Positions 1 through 5,278 of a DNA stretch of 8,146 nucleotides are shown one piece after another. The stretch is taken from contig JAQULV010000039.1 of NCBI GenBank assembly GCA_028718405.1, positions 1 through 8,146 on the forward strand. The letters are read 5' to 3'. The stretch's first letter is position 1. Each line of letters begins with the position of its first letter. A program made the position numbers and the translations under genes. This DNA comes from Smithellaceae bacterium. Its GTDB lineage: Bacteria; Desulfobacterota; Syntrophia; Syntrophales; JAQULV01. The notes under the pieces are model-generated. The model saw only the letters and a program-made list of their open reading frames with translations, was not told where the DNA came from and searched no databases.

Positions 1-988
1 AGGCGGTGAGTGGAAATCCGCAGTCGAGCTGTACTCTGTAGACGAAACCATTTTGGGTAATCTTGGTGACGACGGCGGGAATGGCGTTACGGACGCTGGT
101 TGGAGCGGCGCACTCGCCCTTGCTGATGACGATGTTTTCCGGGCGCAGGCAGAGGGTTACAAGCTCGCCCGTGCGGGCAACGCCTGTTGCTTCGATCCGG
201 CGGTCGCCCACCTGGACGACGAAGCTGCCGGCATTCGTCTCGGCAACCCTGCCCGTCATGATCGTCTCCATGCCCACGAAGGAAGCGACGAATTCGTCGG
301 CGGGTCTGTTCATCACCTCTTCCGGAACCCCAATCTGAACGATTCTTCCGTCCTTCATCACGGCGATCCGGTCAGCCAGTCTGATTGCCTCGTTTTGGTC
401 GTGGGTGGCCATGACGACCGTGACGCTCTTCGCCCTTAATGCCCGATCCAGATCGTCGATAATCGCGTCCCGTGTCGGCGGATCTAGAGAAGAAAAGGGC
501 TCATCGAGAAAGACGATCTCGGGATCGATGGCAAAGGCGCGGGCCAGGCTGGTACGCTGTGCCTCGCCGCCGGAGATCTTACGTGCCGAGCGATTGGCCA
601 GATGACTGACCCCGAAAAGCGACAGCGCCTCCTCGACCCTCTTCCTTATCGCTCCCCGCGGCAGCCCTCTGATCTTCAGTCCGGAAGCAACATTAGTGTA
701 ACAGTCCGTGTCGAACAGGAGCGGCTCTTGGAAGACCATGGCGATGCGTCTCCGGTAGTCAACGATAGCGCTGCGACCGTCGGCGTCCTGTCCGCGAAAC
801 ATGATAGCGCCCCGCTGAAAATCAAGGAGCCTTGCCAAACAGAGAAGCAGCGTTGATTTGCCCGCCCCATTGGGGCCGATCAATGCCAGAACTTCGCCCT
901 CTTTTACCTCAAAGGAGGGCAGGTCGAGGACGTCCACGCCTCCCCTTTTCACCAGTACGTTTTCTGCCTTCAGGATGGTTCCGTTCAC
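1..988 (-). CDS. tupC: Tungstate/molybdate ABC transporter ATP-binding protein with TOBE-like C-terminus (TupC-like), 3' end off the window
   Basis: This is the cytoplasmic ATPase that powers oxyanion import through the adjacent TupB permease. The frame is open for 329 codons from a GTG start at 988 to the window edge, so the C-terminus is missing. Visible ABC motifs are Walker A GPNGAGKST (residues 38-46), Q-loop Gln in VFQE (87), signature SGGEA (139-143, a variant of the usual SGGQ), Walker B IVFLDEP (158-164), D-loop SSLD, and H-loop ATHD (His196). Residues from about 240 on (ETIMTGRV..., LRPENIVIS) resemble the TOBE-type regulatory domain of ModC-like ATPases, which in that family binds metallate. 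The GTG is chosen because it overlaps the tupB stop in a GTGA junction (988-985) and has a GGAG about 8 nt upstream. It is the fifth gene of the operon. Tungstate rather than molybdate is inferred from the neighbouring TupA and TupB. Confidence 0.93.
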   Translation of the reverse strand, partial: MNGTILKAENVLVKRGGVDVLDLPSFEVKEGEVLALIGPNGAGKSTLLLCLARLLDFQRGAIMFRGQDADGRSAIVDYRRRIAMVFQEPLLFDTDCYTNVASGLKIRGLPRGAIRKRVEEALSLFGVSHLANRSARKISGGEAQRTSLARAFAIDPEIVFLDEPFSSLDPPTRDAIIDDLDRALRAKSVTVVMATHDQNEAIRLADRIAVMKDGRIVQIGVPEEVMNRPADEFVASFVGMETIMTGRVAETNAGSFVVQVGDRRIEATGVARTGELVTLCLRPENIVISKGECAAPTSVRNAIPAVVTKITQNGFVYRVQLDCGFPLTA

Positions 989-1683
989 CGGGGATGCTCC
1001 CTCTGCTGGATATACGTAAGCAGCGAATTGATGAGAAAGGAGAGAAGCAGAGGAATGATGCCCAGCGCCATGGCGATATCGAAATTACCTTTGCCTGTTT
1101 CCATGACCGTCGCCGTCGTAAGGACGCGTGAATAACCCTTGATGTTACCACCGACCATGATGGAGGCCCCTACCTCCGAGATGACGCCGCCGAAGCCTGC
1201 CATGACGGCGGCCAGCAGCGGCAACCGCGCTTCCTTGGCCAGGATCCATACCATCTGGAGGCGCGTAGCACCCAGGGATAGTATCTGGAGTCTCAGGTTT
1301 TTGGGAAGGTGCTGGACCGCGGCAAGACTGATCCCCGTCACGATGGGGGTGGCGATAATCGCCTGCGCGATGACCATTGCCGTGGGCGTATATAGAATCT
1401 CCAGGAAGCCGAACGGCCCGTTTCTCCAGAGAAAGACCGTAACGAAAAGCCCCACGACGACCGGTGGCAACCCCATACCCGTGTTGATCAGGCTGATGAC
1501 AAGTCTCCGGCCGGGAAACTCCGTCAAGGCCACCGTCATACCGCAGGAAATACCGATAAACAGGCTGATCAGCGTGGCCGTCCCCGAGACCTTCAGGGAC
1601 AGCCACGTGATCGTCAGAACTTCATGATCGAGATTGAAAAGGAGGGCGACGGCTTGCTTGATACCCTCGATGATTATATCCAT
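985..1683 (-). CDS. tupB: Tungstate ABC transporter permease TupB
   Basis: This is the integral membrane subunit of a tungstate importer, in the cytoplasmic membrane, forming the translocation pore with TupC. It is 232 aa, the usual size for TupB. Several hydrophobic segments are visible (roughly residues 33-55, 65-87, 101-121, 153-178 and 205-223). The EAA-type loop that contacts the ATPase lies around residues 150-170 (KEARLPLLAAVMAGFGG), followed by the family-typical stretch SEVGASIMVGGNI and the segment RVLTTATVMETGKG. It starts with ATG only 3 nt after the tupA stop codon, and its own stop overlaps the tupC GTG by 4 bases, so translational coupling is likely. The ribosome site is weak (GGGA about 11 nt upstream), which also fits coupling. 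Assignment to the TupB branch rather than ModB or CysT/W rests on the overall sequence pattern and the adjacent canonical TupA. Confidence 0.94.
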   Translation of the reverse strand: MDIIIEGIKQAVALLFNLDHEVLTITWLSLKVSGTATLISLFIGISCGMTVALTEFPGRRLVISLINTGMGLPPVVVGLFVTVFLWRNGPFGFLEILYTPTAMVIAQAIIATPIVTGISLAAVQHLPKNLRLQILSLGATRLQMVWILAKEARLPLLAAVMAGFGGVISEVGASIMVGGNIKGYSRVLTTATVMETGKGNFDIAMALGIIPLLLSFLINSLLTYIQQREHPR

Positions 1684-1686
1684 CTG

Positions 1687-2550
1687 TTATAGTCCCAACT
1701 CCGCATCTTTCTTGCCGGCATCGGGGAAGAACAGAGGAGAGCCGTATTTCTTCACGCCGAACGTCTTAATGAAGGCCTGGGTCTTCTTGGCAACCATGAA
1801 ATCAGCAAAGGCCTTGGCGCCGACGGCATTTACCTTGGGCCACTTGGCGGGATTGACCTGAATTACATGGTAGATGTTAAGCAGGATCGCATCGCCCTGC
1901 GCGAGGATCGGAAGACCCAGGTTCTTCTGCAGGGCCAGGTAGGTGCCGCGGTCCGCCAGGGTGTACGCCTTCTTCTCGGCAGCAACAGCGAGAGTCTGCC
2001 CCATGCCGAGTCCCGTCTGCTGGTAGAATTTCTGCCCTTCGGGGTTGATGCCCGCCGCCTTCCAGACCCCCTTCTCTTTAGAGTGGGTGCCGGAGTTGTC
2101 GCCGCGGGACATGAAGAGCGCTCCTGCTGCGGCGATCTTCTTGAAGGCCTCGACGGCCGATTTCACCCCTTTGATACCAGCCGGATCGGAAGCGGGACCG
2201 ATGATGATGAAGTCGTTGTGCATGACGAGCATCCGGTTCACGCCGAACCCTTCCGTCATGAATTTCTTCTCGGCGTCAGGCGAATGGACCAGAAGGACAT
2301 CGGCCTCGCCTTTCTGTCCCATCGTCATGGCCTGCCCGGAGCCCACGGCGATAGTCTTCACAAAATAGCCCGTCTGCTTTTCGAAAATCGGGAGCAATTC
2401 ATCCAGAAGCCCCGTATCCTGCGTGCTCGTTGTCGTCGCCAGGATAAGGTTCTTCTGCTCGGGAGCGGCGGCATATGATGTTGCCCCGAAGACAACCATC
2501 AATGCGACGGCCAGCGCCACGATCCATCCTAGATGTCTGTATCTTTTCAT
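1687..2550 (-). CDS. tupA: Tungstate-binding periplasmic protein TupA
   Basis: This secreted solute-binding protein captures tungstate in the periplasm and delivers it to TupBC. It is 287 aa. The N-terminus MKRYRHLGWIVALAVALMVV and a cleavage-like site near residues 25-28 (SYAA) form a signal peptide. The mature part carries hallmark TupA motifs: TTTSTQDTGLLD (39-50), GSGQA (70-74), GEADVLLVHSPDAE (81-94), HNDFIIIGP (111-119), SRGDNSGTHSKE (148-159) and VIQVNP (229-234). In studied TupA proteins the TTTS loop and the conserved Arg of the SRGD motif (Arg149 here) belong to the oxyanion site. The start at 2550 has an AAGGAGG ribosome site with 6-nt spacing (2557-2563). It follows a second, divergent TupA-like gene by 44 nt and precedes tupB by 3 nt. 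I see nothing broken or missing. Confidence 0.95.
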   Translation of the reverse strand: MKRYRHLGWIVALAVALMVVFGATSYAAAPEQKNLILATTTSTQDTGLLDELLPIFEKQTGYFVKTIAVGSGQAMTMGQKGEADVLLVHSPDAEKKFMTEGFGVNRMLVMHNDFIIIGPASDPAGIKGVKSAVEAFKKIAAAGALFMSRGDNSGTHSKEKGVWKAAGINPEGQKFYQQTGLGMGQTLAVAAEKKAYTLADRGTYLALQKNLGLPILAQGDAILLNIYHVIQVNPAKWPKVNAVGAKAFADFMVAKKTQAFIKTFGVKKYGSPLFFPDAGKKDAELGL

Positions 2551-2594
2551 CGCCTTCCTCCTTGGTTATTGAGTAGTTTATCAGTGCTGCAGAT

Positions 2595-3443
2595 CTATTT
2601 AGAGTGAACCTTCTTCCAGGCTAGGGACTCGGGGAAAAATAGAGCGCTTCCGTATTTGTCCTTGCCGAAAGAGGCGATAATCTTCTGACCTTTTTCGGGA
2701 TCGGTAAGCCACTTGACGAAGATCATGGTGTCATCGTAATTGACCCGGCTGAATTTCTTCGGGTTGACGGGAATAAGCGAGATGTGGTTCAGGAGCGCCT
2801 CATCGTTCTCTACTAAAACCTGGAGCTTGATCTGATCCTTCAGGACGAGATAGGTGGCCCGATCCATCAGCGTATAGGCGCCTTTCTGGTCGGCAAAACG
2901 CAACGTCGGCGCGTTCCCTTCGGCACCCTTCTCGTAGACGATATACCAAGCGCCGGCGGGCTTGATTCCCGCTTTGTTCCAGACATCCAGCTCCGCCAGA
3001 TGTGTCCCTGATTTGTCCCCCCTGGTCACAAAAGGGGCGCCTTCGGCCGCAACGACCTTGAAGGCCTCCGTCGCTTTCGTAATGCCCTTGATGCGGGCCG
3101 GATCGGCCGCCGGACCGAGGATCACGAAATCGTTGTACATGAGGGGAATCCGCTCTGTCCCGAAGCCTTCCGCAACGAACTTCTCCTCTACCGCCTTGGC
3201 ATGGGCCATGACCAGATCGATGCTTCCCCCCTTGGCGTTCTCCAGGGCGGCTGTCGTCCCTGCCCCCACGTGCCGGACACGGATACCCGTGTCCTTCTCG
3301 AAGGCGTTCTCCAGGACGTCAACGATCCCGGCGTCGATGGGGCCAATCGTCGTCGAGAGAAGGATGAATCCCTTGCCTGCCTGCGCTTGAGCAGGGAGGA
3401 TGGTCAGCATCACGCACAAAAAGGTATAAAGCCATTTCTTCAT
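2595..3443 (-). CDS. Divergent TupA-like periplasmic oxyanion-binding protein (second binding protein of the operon)
   Basis: A secreted solute-binding protein of 282 aa, paralogous to the TupA encoded downstream. The signal peptide is MKKWLYTFLCVMLTILPAQA, with likely cleavage after Ala20 or Ala22. It keeps the family frame: MYNDFVILGP (102-111), TRGDKSGTHLAE (140-151), GAYTLMDRATYL (188-199), IPVNPKK (224-230) and KYGSALFFP (263-271). The ligand loops differ from canonical TupA: the TTTSTQDTG loop is replaced by STTIGPIDAG (30-39), GSGQA by GAGTT (60-64), and GEADVLLVHSP by GSIDLVMAHAK (73-83). Ribosome site AAGGAG with 7-nt spacing (3451-3456). It lies 27 nt after the regulator gene. It probably uses the same TupBC pore, but the ligand could be tungstate with altered affinity, molybdate, vanadate or another oxyanion; the sequence does not decide this. 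Confidence 0.88.
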   Translation of the reverse strand: MKKWLYTFLCVMLTILPAQAQAGKGFILLSTTIGPIDAGIVDVLENAFEKDTGIRVRHVGAGTTAALENAKGGSIDLVMAHAKAVEEKFVAEGFGTERIPLMYNDFVILGPAADPARIKGITKATEAFKVVAAEGAPFVTRGDKSGTHLAELDVWNKAGIKPAGAWYIVYEKGAEGNAPTLRFADQKGAYTLMDRATYLVLKDQIKLQVLVENDEALLNHISLIPVNPKKFSRVNYDDTMIFVKWLTDPEKGQKIIASFGKDKYGSALFFPESLAWKKVHSK

Positions 3444-3470
3444 GAATCCTCTCCTTTCTTAAGTAAACCG

Positions 3471-4391
3471 TTAACTCTGGGCGTAAAGAATCTTTCCGGT
3501 ATCGGCGAAACCGTAATTGGCCAGGCCCGCCAATTGACTTCTCATACCGCTGGACTTGAGTACCTCGAGGAAGGCTTGTATCCCCTCTGAAAAGAAGGTG
3601 TCGCGACTAAGGATCATGTCGAAGCTCTCCTCGGTAAGGGGGACAAAAGAAAGTCCCAGCATCTTGGCCACATAGACCGACCCGATCCCCACGTCGGCTT
3701 CCCCGGAGAGGACGGCCAAACCGACCTCAAAGTGGGTGTACACCTCGCGTTCATAGCCGGAGATTTCTTCTTTACGCAGTCCTGACTGCGCCAGACGTTG
3801 GTCCAGGAGGATCCTCGTACCCGACCCCTCTTGGCGGTTGACAAGACGGAGCCTTCCTCCGGCCAGATCCGCGATGCCGCCGACACGCCAAGGGTTTCCG
3901 GAGGCAACGATCAGACCCAACTGGCGGCGAAAGAGATGAACAACGACCGGCCTGACCTCGGGAAGAAGCTTCGCAAGGATGGCAGGCGTGTTGTAGCTTC
4001 CGTTTTCGGGATCAAGCAGGTGGCACCAGGCGACATCGGTGTAGCCTCCGTTCAACGCCTTGAGCCCGTCCGTGCTGCCCGTTACAGCACTAAAAAAATA
4101 GTAGTCAGGGTGAGACTTTTTCATGACCGTAAGGAGCACATCCAGGATGGGATCGTTGCTTCCCGCCGCGAGAACCGCGCCCTCGATATGGCTGCTCTTG
4201 CGACGCGCCTCTTTTATTCCCTGCCCGGCATGTCTTTCTATCCAGGCGTCCACCATCTTTTTCGGAAATATCCATTTGCCGGTAATCTTCGTGGCGGGAA
4301 GCCGACCCGCCTTGATGAGGGCGTAGACCTGTTTTTCGTGGATATCGAGATAACGAGCCAACTCTTTGGTGCCCATCAATTCTCCGGACAT
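3471..4391 (-). CDS. One-component regulator: excisionase/MerR-type HTH fused to a PBP-like sensor domain
   Basis: A 306-aa cytoplasmic protein with no signal peptide. Residues about 5-55 form an excisionase-family helix-turn-helix (MGTKELARYLDIHEKQVYALI, then LPATKITGKWIFPKKMVDAWI), a DNA-binding fold. Residues about 70-300 resemble the PBP-like domain found in regulators of oxyanion transport. Visible motifs are GSTDGL, GGYTDVAWCHLLD, RQLGLIVASGNP, NRQEGSGTRILLD, THFEVGLAVLSGEADVGIG and FFSEGIQAFLEVL. It probably binds tungstate, molybdate or a molybdopterin-type signal inside the cell and controls the operon it heads. The start at 4391 is supported by AGGAG with 6-nt spacing (4398-4402) and a strong promoter immediately upstream. 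The ATG at codon 6 is a less likely alternative. The gene is first in the operon, 27 nt before the first binding-protein gene. The specific ligand is not visible. Confidence 0.87.
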   Translation of the reverse strand: MSGELMGTKELARYLDIHEKQVYALIKAGRLPATKITGKWIFPKKMVDAWIERHAGQGIKEARRKSSHIEGAVLAAGSNDPILDVLLTVMKKSHPDYYFFSAVTGSTDGLKALNGGYTDVAWCHLLDPENGSYNTPAILAKLLPEVRPVVVHLFRRQLGLIVASGNPWRVGGIADLAGGRLRLVNRQEGSGTRILLDQRLAQSGLRKEEISGYEREVYTHFEVGLAVLSGEADVGIGSVYVAKMLGLSFVPLTEESFDMILSRDTFFSEGIQAFLEVLKSSGMRSQLAGLANYGFADTGKILYAQS

Positions 4392-4415
4392 GGCGTTCTC
4401 CTGGAAATGGTGAGG

Positions 4416-4444
4416 ATCATAAAGAAAAAACCGCGGTATTTCAA
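4416..4444 (-). promoter_or_regulatory. Sigma-70-type promoter of the tungstate operon
   Basis: On the minus strand TTGAAA (4444-4439) is followed by a 17-bp spacer and TATGAT (4421-4416), close to consensus at both boxes. The predicted start, near 4410-4408, leaves a leader of only about 18 nt before the regulator ATG at 4391. Control is therefore likely at transcription initiation rather than by a long RNA leader. The spacer includes a T-rich tract and an 8-bp palindrome. Confidence 0.72.
4430..4437. promoter_or_regulatory. ACCGCGGT palindrome in the promoter spacer, possible operator
   Basis: A perfect 8-bp palindrome lies between the -35 and -10 boxes of the tungstate-operon promoter, in otherwise A/T-rich DNA. 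A regulator bound here would contact the promoter directly, and the excisionase-HTH protein encoded just downstream is an obvious candidate for autoregulation. The palindrome is short and could be chance. Confidence 0.3.
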
Positions 4445-4576
4445 GGCAAATCTTTACTGATTCTTACCTGGAACTACTCAAATATCCTTTACCCGACAGT
4501 ATTCCGGAGGTGCCGGTAGGCAACCCATGGATTCTTCTTCCCTTTGCCACAAAAGAGGTTGTGAGTCCCGTCCGAG

Positions 4577-4595
4577 TATGTTACCGTCAGCATAA
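4577..4595. promoter_or_regulatory. TATGTT-N8-CATAA element upstream of the ModE-like gene (candidate operator)
   Basis: The element contains the inverted halves TATG (4577-4580) and CATA (4591-4594), and overlaps a second symmetry TGTTA-N9-TAACA (4579-4597). GTTA/TAAC halves recall sites of ModE-family winged-helix proteins, though this is not a match to the E. coli ModE consensus. It ends 52 nt before the GTG start at 4648. The same outer bases with identical spacing occur on the aldehyde dehydrogenase promoter at 5110-5128, which raises confidence that it is a real site. Confidence 0.45.
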
Positions 4596-4615
4596 CACTG
4601 TGGAATGCCGCAGTG
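4596..4615 (+). other. Hairpin in the ModE-like gene leader
   Basis: CACTGTGG and CCGCAGTG can pair as eight base pairs (one G-U) around an AATG loop, ending 32 nt before the start codon. It directly abuts the TATGTT-N8-CATAA element. No U-tract follows, so it is not a standard terminator. It could be a leader structure or part of a protein-binding site; its role is unknown. Confidence 0.35.
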
Positions 4616-4647
4616 CCGGCCGTTCCAGGGATTTTGGAGGGAAAGAA

Positions 4648-5001
4648 GTGAATATTAAGCATAGGATATGGCTGGAGGAGGACGGACATTCCCTCTTCGG
4701 AGAGGGTCGCGCCGTGCTGCTGCGTAACATCGCGGAGTGCGGAAGCCTCAACGCGGCCGCGAAGAAACTGAAGATGTCCTACCGGATGGCCTGGGGAAAG
4801 CTAAGGGTTACGGAGGAACGCCTGGGCATGAAACTCGTCGAGGTGGATGTTCACGAAAGGGGCATGCACCTGACACAAGCGGCGCTGGCGCTGCTGACAC
4901 TTTTCGACGAAATGGAAAAGGAAATCAACCCGATTCTGGCCAAGAACTTCAAGAAATTCATTTCCCTCCAGAAAAAGATCAACAAAGGAAAACCTTCCTA
5001 A
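4648..5001 (+). CDS. Small ModE-type winged-helix (LysR-like HTH) transcriptional regulator, no metallate-binding domain
   Basis: A 117-aa DNA-binding protein matching the N-terminal domain of ModE: GEGRAVLLRNIAECGSLNAA (18-37) followed by AKKLKMSYRMAWGKLRVTEERLG (38-60) forms the helix-turn-helix, and KLVEVDV...GMHLTQAALALL (62-83) the wing and following helix. The TOBE domains that bind molybdate in full-length ModE are absent, so it is a stand-alone DNA-binding unit. The wing region reads VDVHERGMHLT, where many relatives have a glycine-rich stretch. The GTG start at 4648 is chosen because GGAGG (4636-4640) sits 7 nt upstream and the conserved domain begins soon after. An in-frame GTG at 4510 would add 46 residues with no family resemblance. 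It is divergent from the tungstate operon and faces the aldehyde dehydrogenases. It probably regulates one or both. Confidence 0.85.
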   Translation: MNIKHRIWLEEDGHSLFGEGRAVLLRNIAECGSLNAAAKKLKMSYRMAWGKLRVTEERLGMKLVEVDVHERGMHLTQAALALLTLFDEMEKEINPILAKNFKKFISLQKKINKGKPS

Positions 5002-5014
5002 TAACCACCGATCC

Positions 5015-5083
5015 TCCGCCGGCGCCTCCGATGCCCCGTGGCGGAAGGGGGCGGAAACCTGTTCGTCACTTCCCTCTTTTTTT
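5015..5083 (+). terminator. Possible weak terminator after the ModE-like gene
   Basis: TCCGCC (5015-5020) can pair with GGCGGA (5040-5045) across a 19-nt loop, and a T7 run lies at 5077-5083. However, about 30 nt separate stem and T-tract, which is unlike a textbook intrinsic terminator. The stem begins 14 nt after the stop codon. It may be a terminator remnant or a simple GC-rich spacer. Confidence 0.25.
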
Positions 5084-5086
5084 ACC

Positions 5087-5115
5087 TTGACATTATGCTT
5101 CAGAAAACATATGTT
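5087..5115 (+). promoter_or_regulatory. Sigma-70-type promoter of the aldehyde dehydrogenase operon
   Basis: Perfect -35 TTGACA (5087-5092), a 17-bp spacer, and -10 TATGTT (5110-5115). Predicted transcription start is near 5121-5123, giving a leader of about 157 nt before the ATG at 5279. The -10 box is itself half of an inverted repeat, so a bound protein would block RNA polymerase. The downstream pair of aldehyde dehydrogenases would be the transcript. Confidence 0.72.
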
Positions 5116-5128
5116 CCACCGAACATAA
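5110..5128. promoter_or_regulatory. Inverted-repeat operator overlapping the -10 box (TATGTTC-CACC-GAACATA)
   Basis: A perfect 7-bp inverted repeat with a 4-bp spacer covers the -10 box and the predicted transcription start, the classic position for a repressor. It is preceded by an overlapping palindrome AACATATGTT (5106-5115). The outer bases TATGTT-N8-CATAA match the element at 4577-4595 with identical spacing. The binding protein is not shown by the sequence; the neighbouring ModE-like regulator is the best local candidate. Confidence 0.58.
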
Positions 5129-5182
5129 TTCTCTATCTCATCATGCGTGGCCGGACTTCTTCATCAACCAAGGCAGTGGTTG

Positions 5183-5190
5183 TGTTCGGT
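5183..5190 (+). promoter_or_regulatory. Third TGTTCGGT half-site in the aldehyde dehydrogenase leader
   Basis: TGTTCGGT here is the exact reverse complement of ACCGAACA (5118-5125), which forms the right arm of the operator. It could be an auxiliary half-site, or the two could pair in DNA or RNA. If transcription begins near 5122, only part of the upstream arm is in the transcript. An 8-mer match over 70 bp could still be chance. Confidence 0.3.
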
Positions 5191-5278
5191 CGGCAATGGA
5201 ATCTTCTCGTTCGTTTACTGACTCTGCAACTTTGCCGTAGCTTCGTATCACCAAAACCGCCGCAGGGAGGGAGGATGT

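Larger units (their letters stand above)
4392..4647. other. Divergent intergenic region between the tungstate operon and the ModE-like gene
   Basis: About 256 bp separate the two divergent start codons. It holds the minus-strand promoter (4444-4416), a small inverted repeat CACAA-N6-TTGTG (4548-4563), the TATGTT-N8-CATAA element (4577-4595), and a GC-rich hairpin (4596-4615). I find no convincing -35/-10 pair for the plus-strand gene: the -10-like TATGTT at 4577-4582 lacks a -35 at proper spacing. That gene may need an activator, or a promoter I do not recognise. No tRNA or known riboswitch pattern is evident to the eye. Confidence 0.6.
5002..5278. other. Intergenic region and leader upstream of the aldehyde dehydrogenases
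   Basis: About 277 bp. The first part (5011-5060) is GC-rich with imperfect inverted and direct repeats and is followed by a T7 run (5077-5083). Then come the promoter (5087-5115), the operator-like element (5110-5128), and a leader of about 157 nt. The leader can form a CAACCA/TGGTTG hairpin (5165-5182) and contains TGTTCGGT (5183-5190), the exact inverse of ACCGAACA at 5118-5125. No known riboswitch was recognised by eye. Confidence 0.6.

Noticed and set aside
53..439. Plus-strand open frame opposite tupC
   Set aside because: It lies antisense to a continuous ABC ATPase frame with all motifs present; its protein shows no family motif and no good ribosome site.
1867..2478. Long plus-strand open frame opposite tupA
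   Set aside because: Shadow of the TupA codons; no recognisable domain, and the minus-strand gene is unambiguous.
3798..4460. Plus-strand 220-codon frame opposite the HTH-PBP regulator
   Set aside because: Antisense to a gene with clear HTH and PBP motifs; its end overlaps the minus-strand promoter, and no family is recognisable.
2567..4481. 9-mer ACTACTCAA shared between the spacer near 2567-2575 (minus strand) and 4473-4481 (plus strand)
   Set aside because: A single short match in unrelated contexts and different orientations; expected by chance in a window this size.
4510..4647. Longer start (GTG at 4510) for the ModE-like gene, adding 46 residues
   Set aside because: The extra residues do not resemble the family and would place the operator-like element and hairpin inside the gene. 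GTG 4648 has an excellent GGAGG with 7-nt spacing.
5011..5060. GC-rich repeated GGCGGAA motifs considered as a small mobile or palindromic repeat element
   Set aside because: Only one copy of the region in the window, imperfect arms and no target duplication; not enough to call a repeat family.
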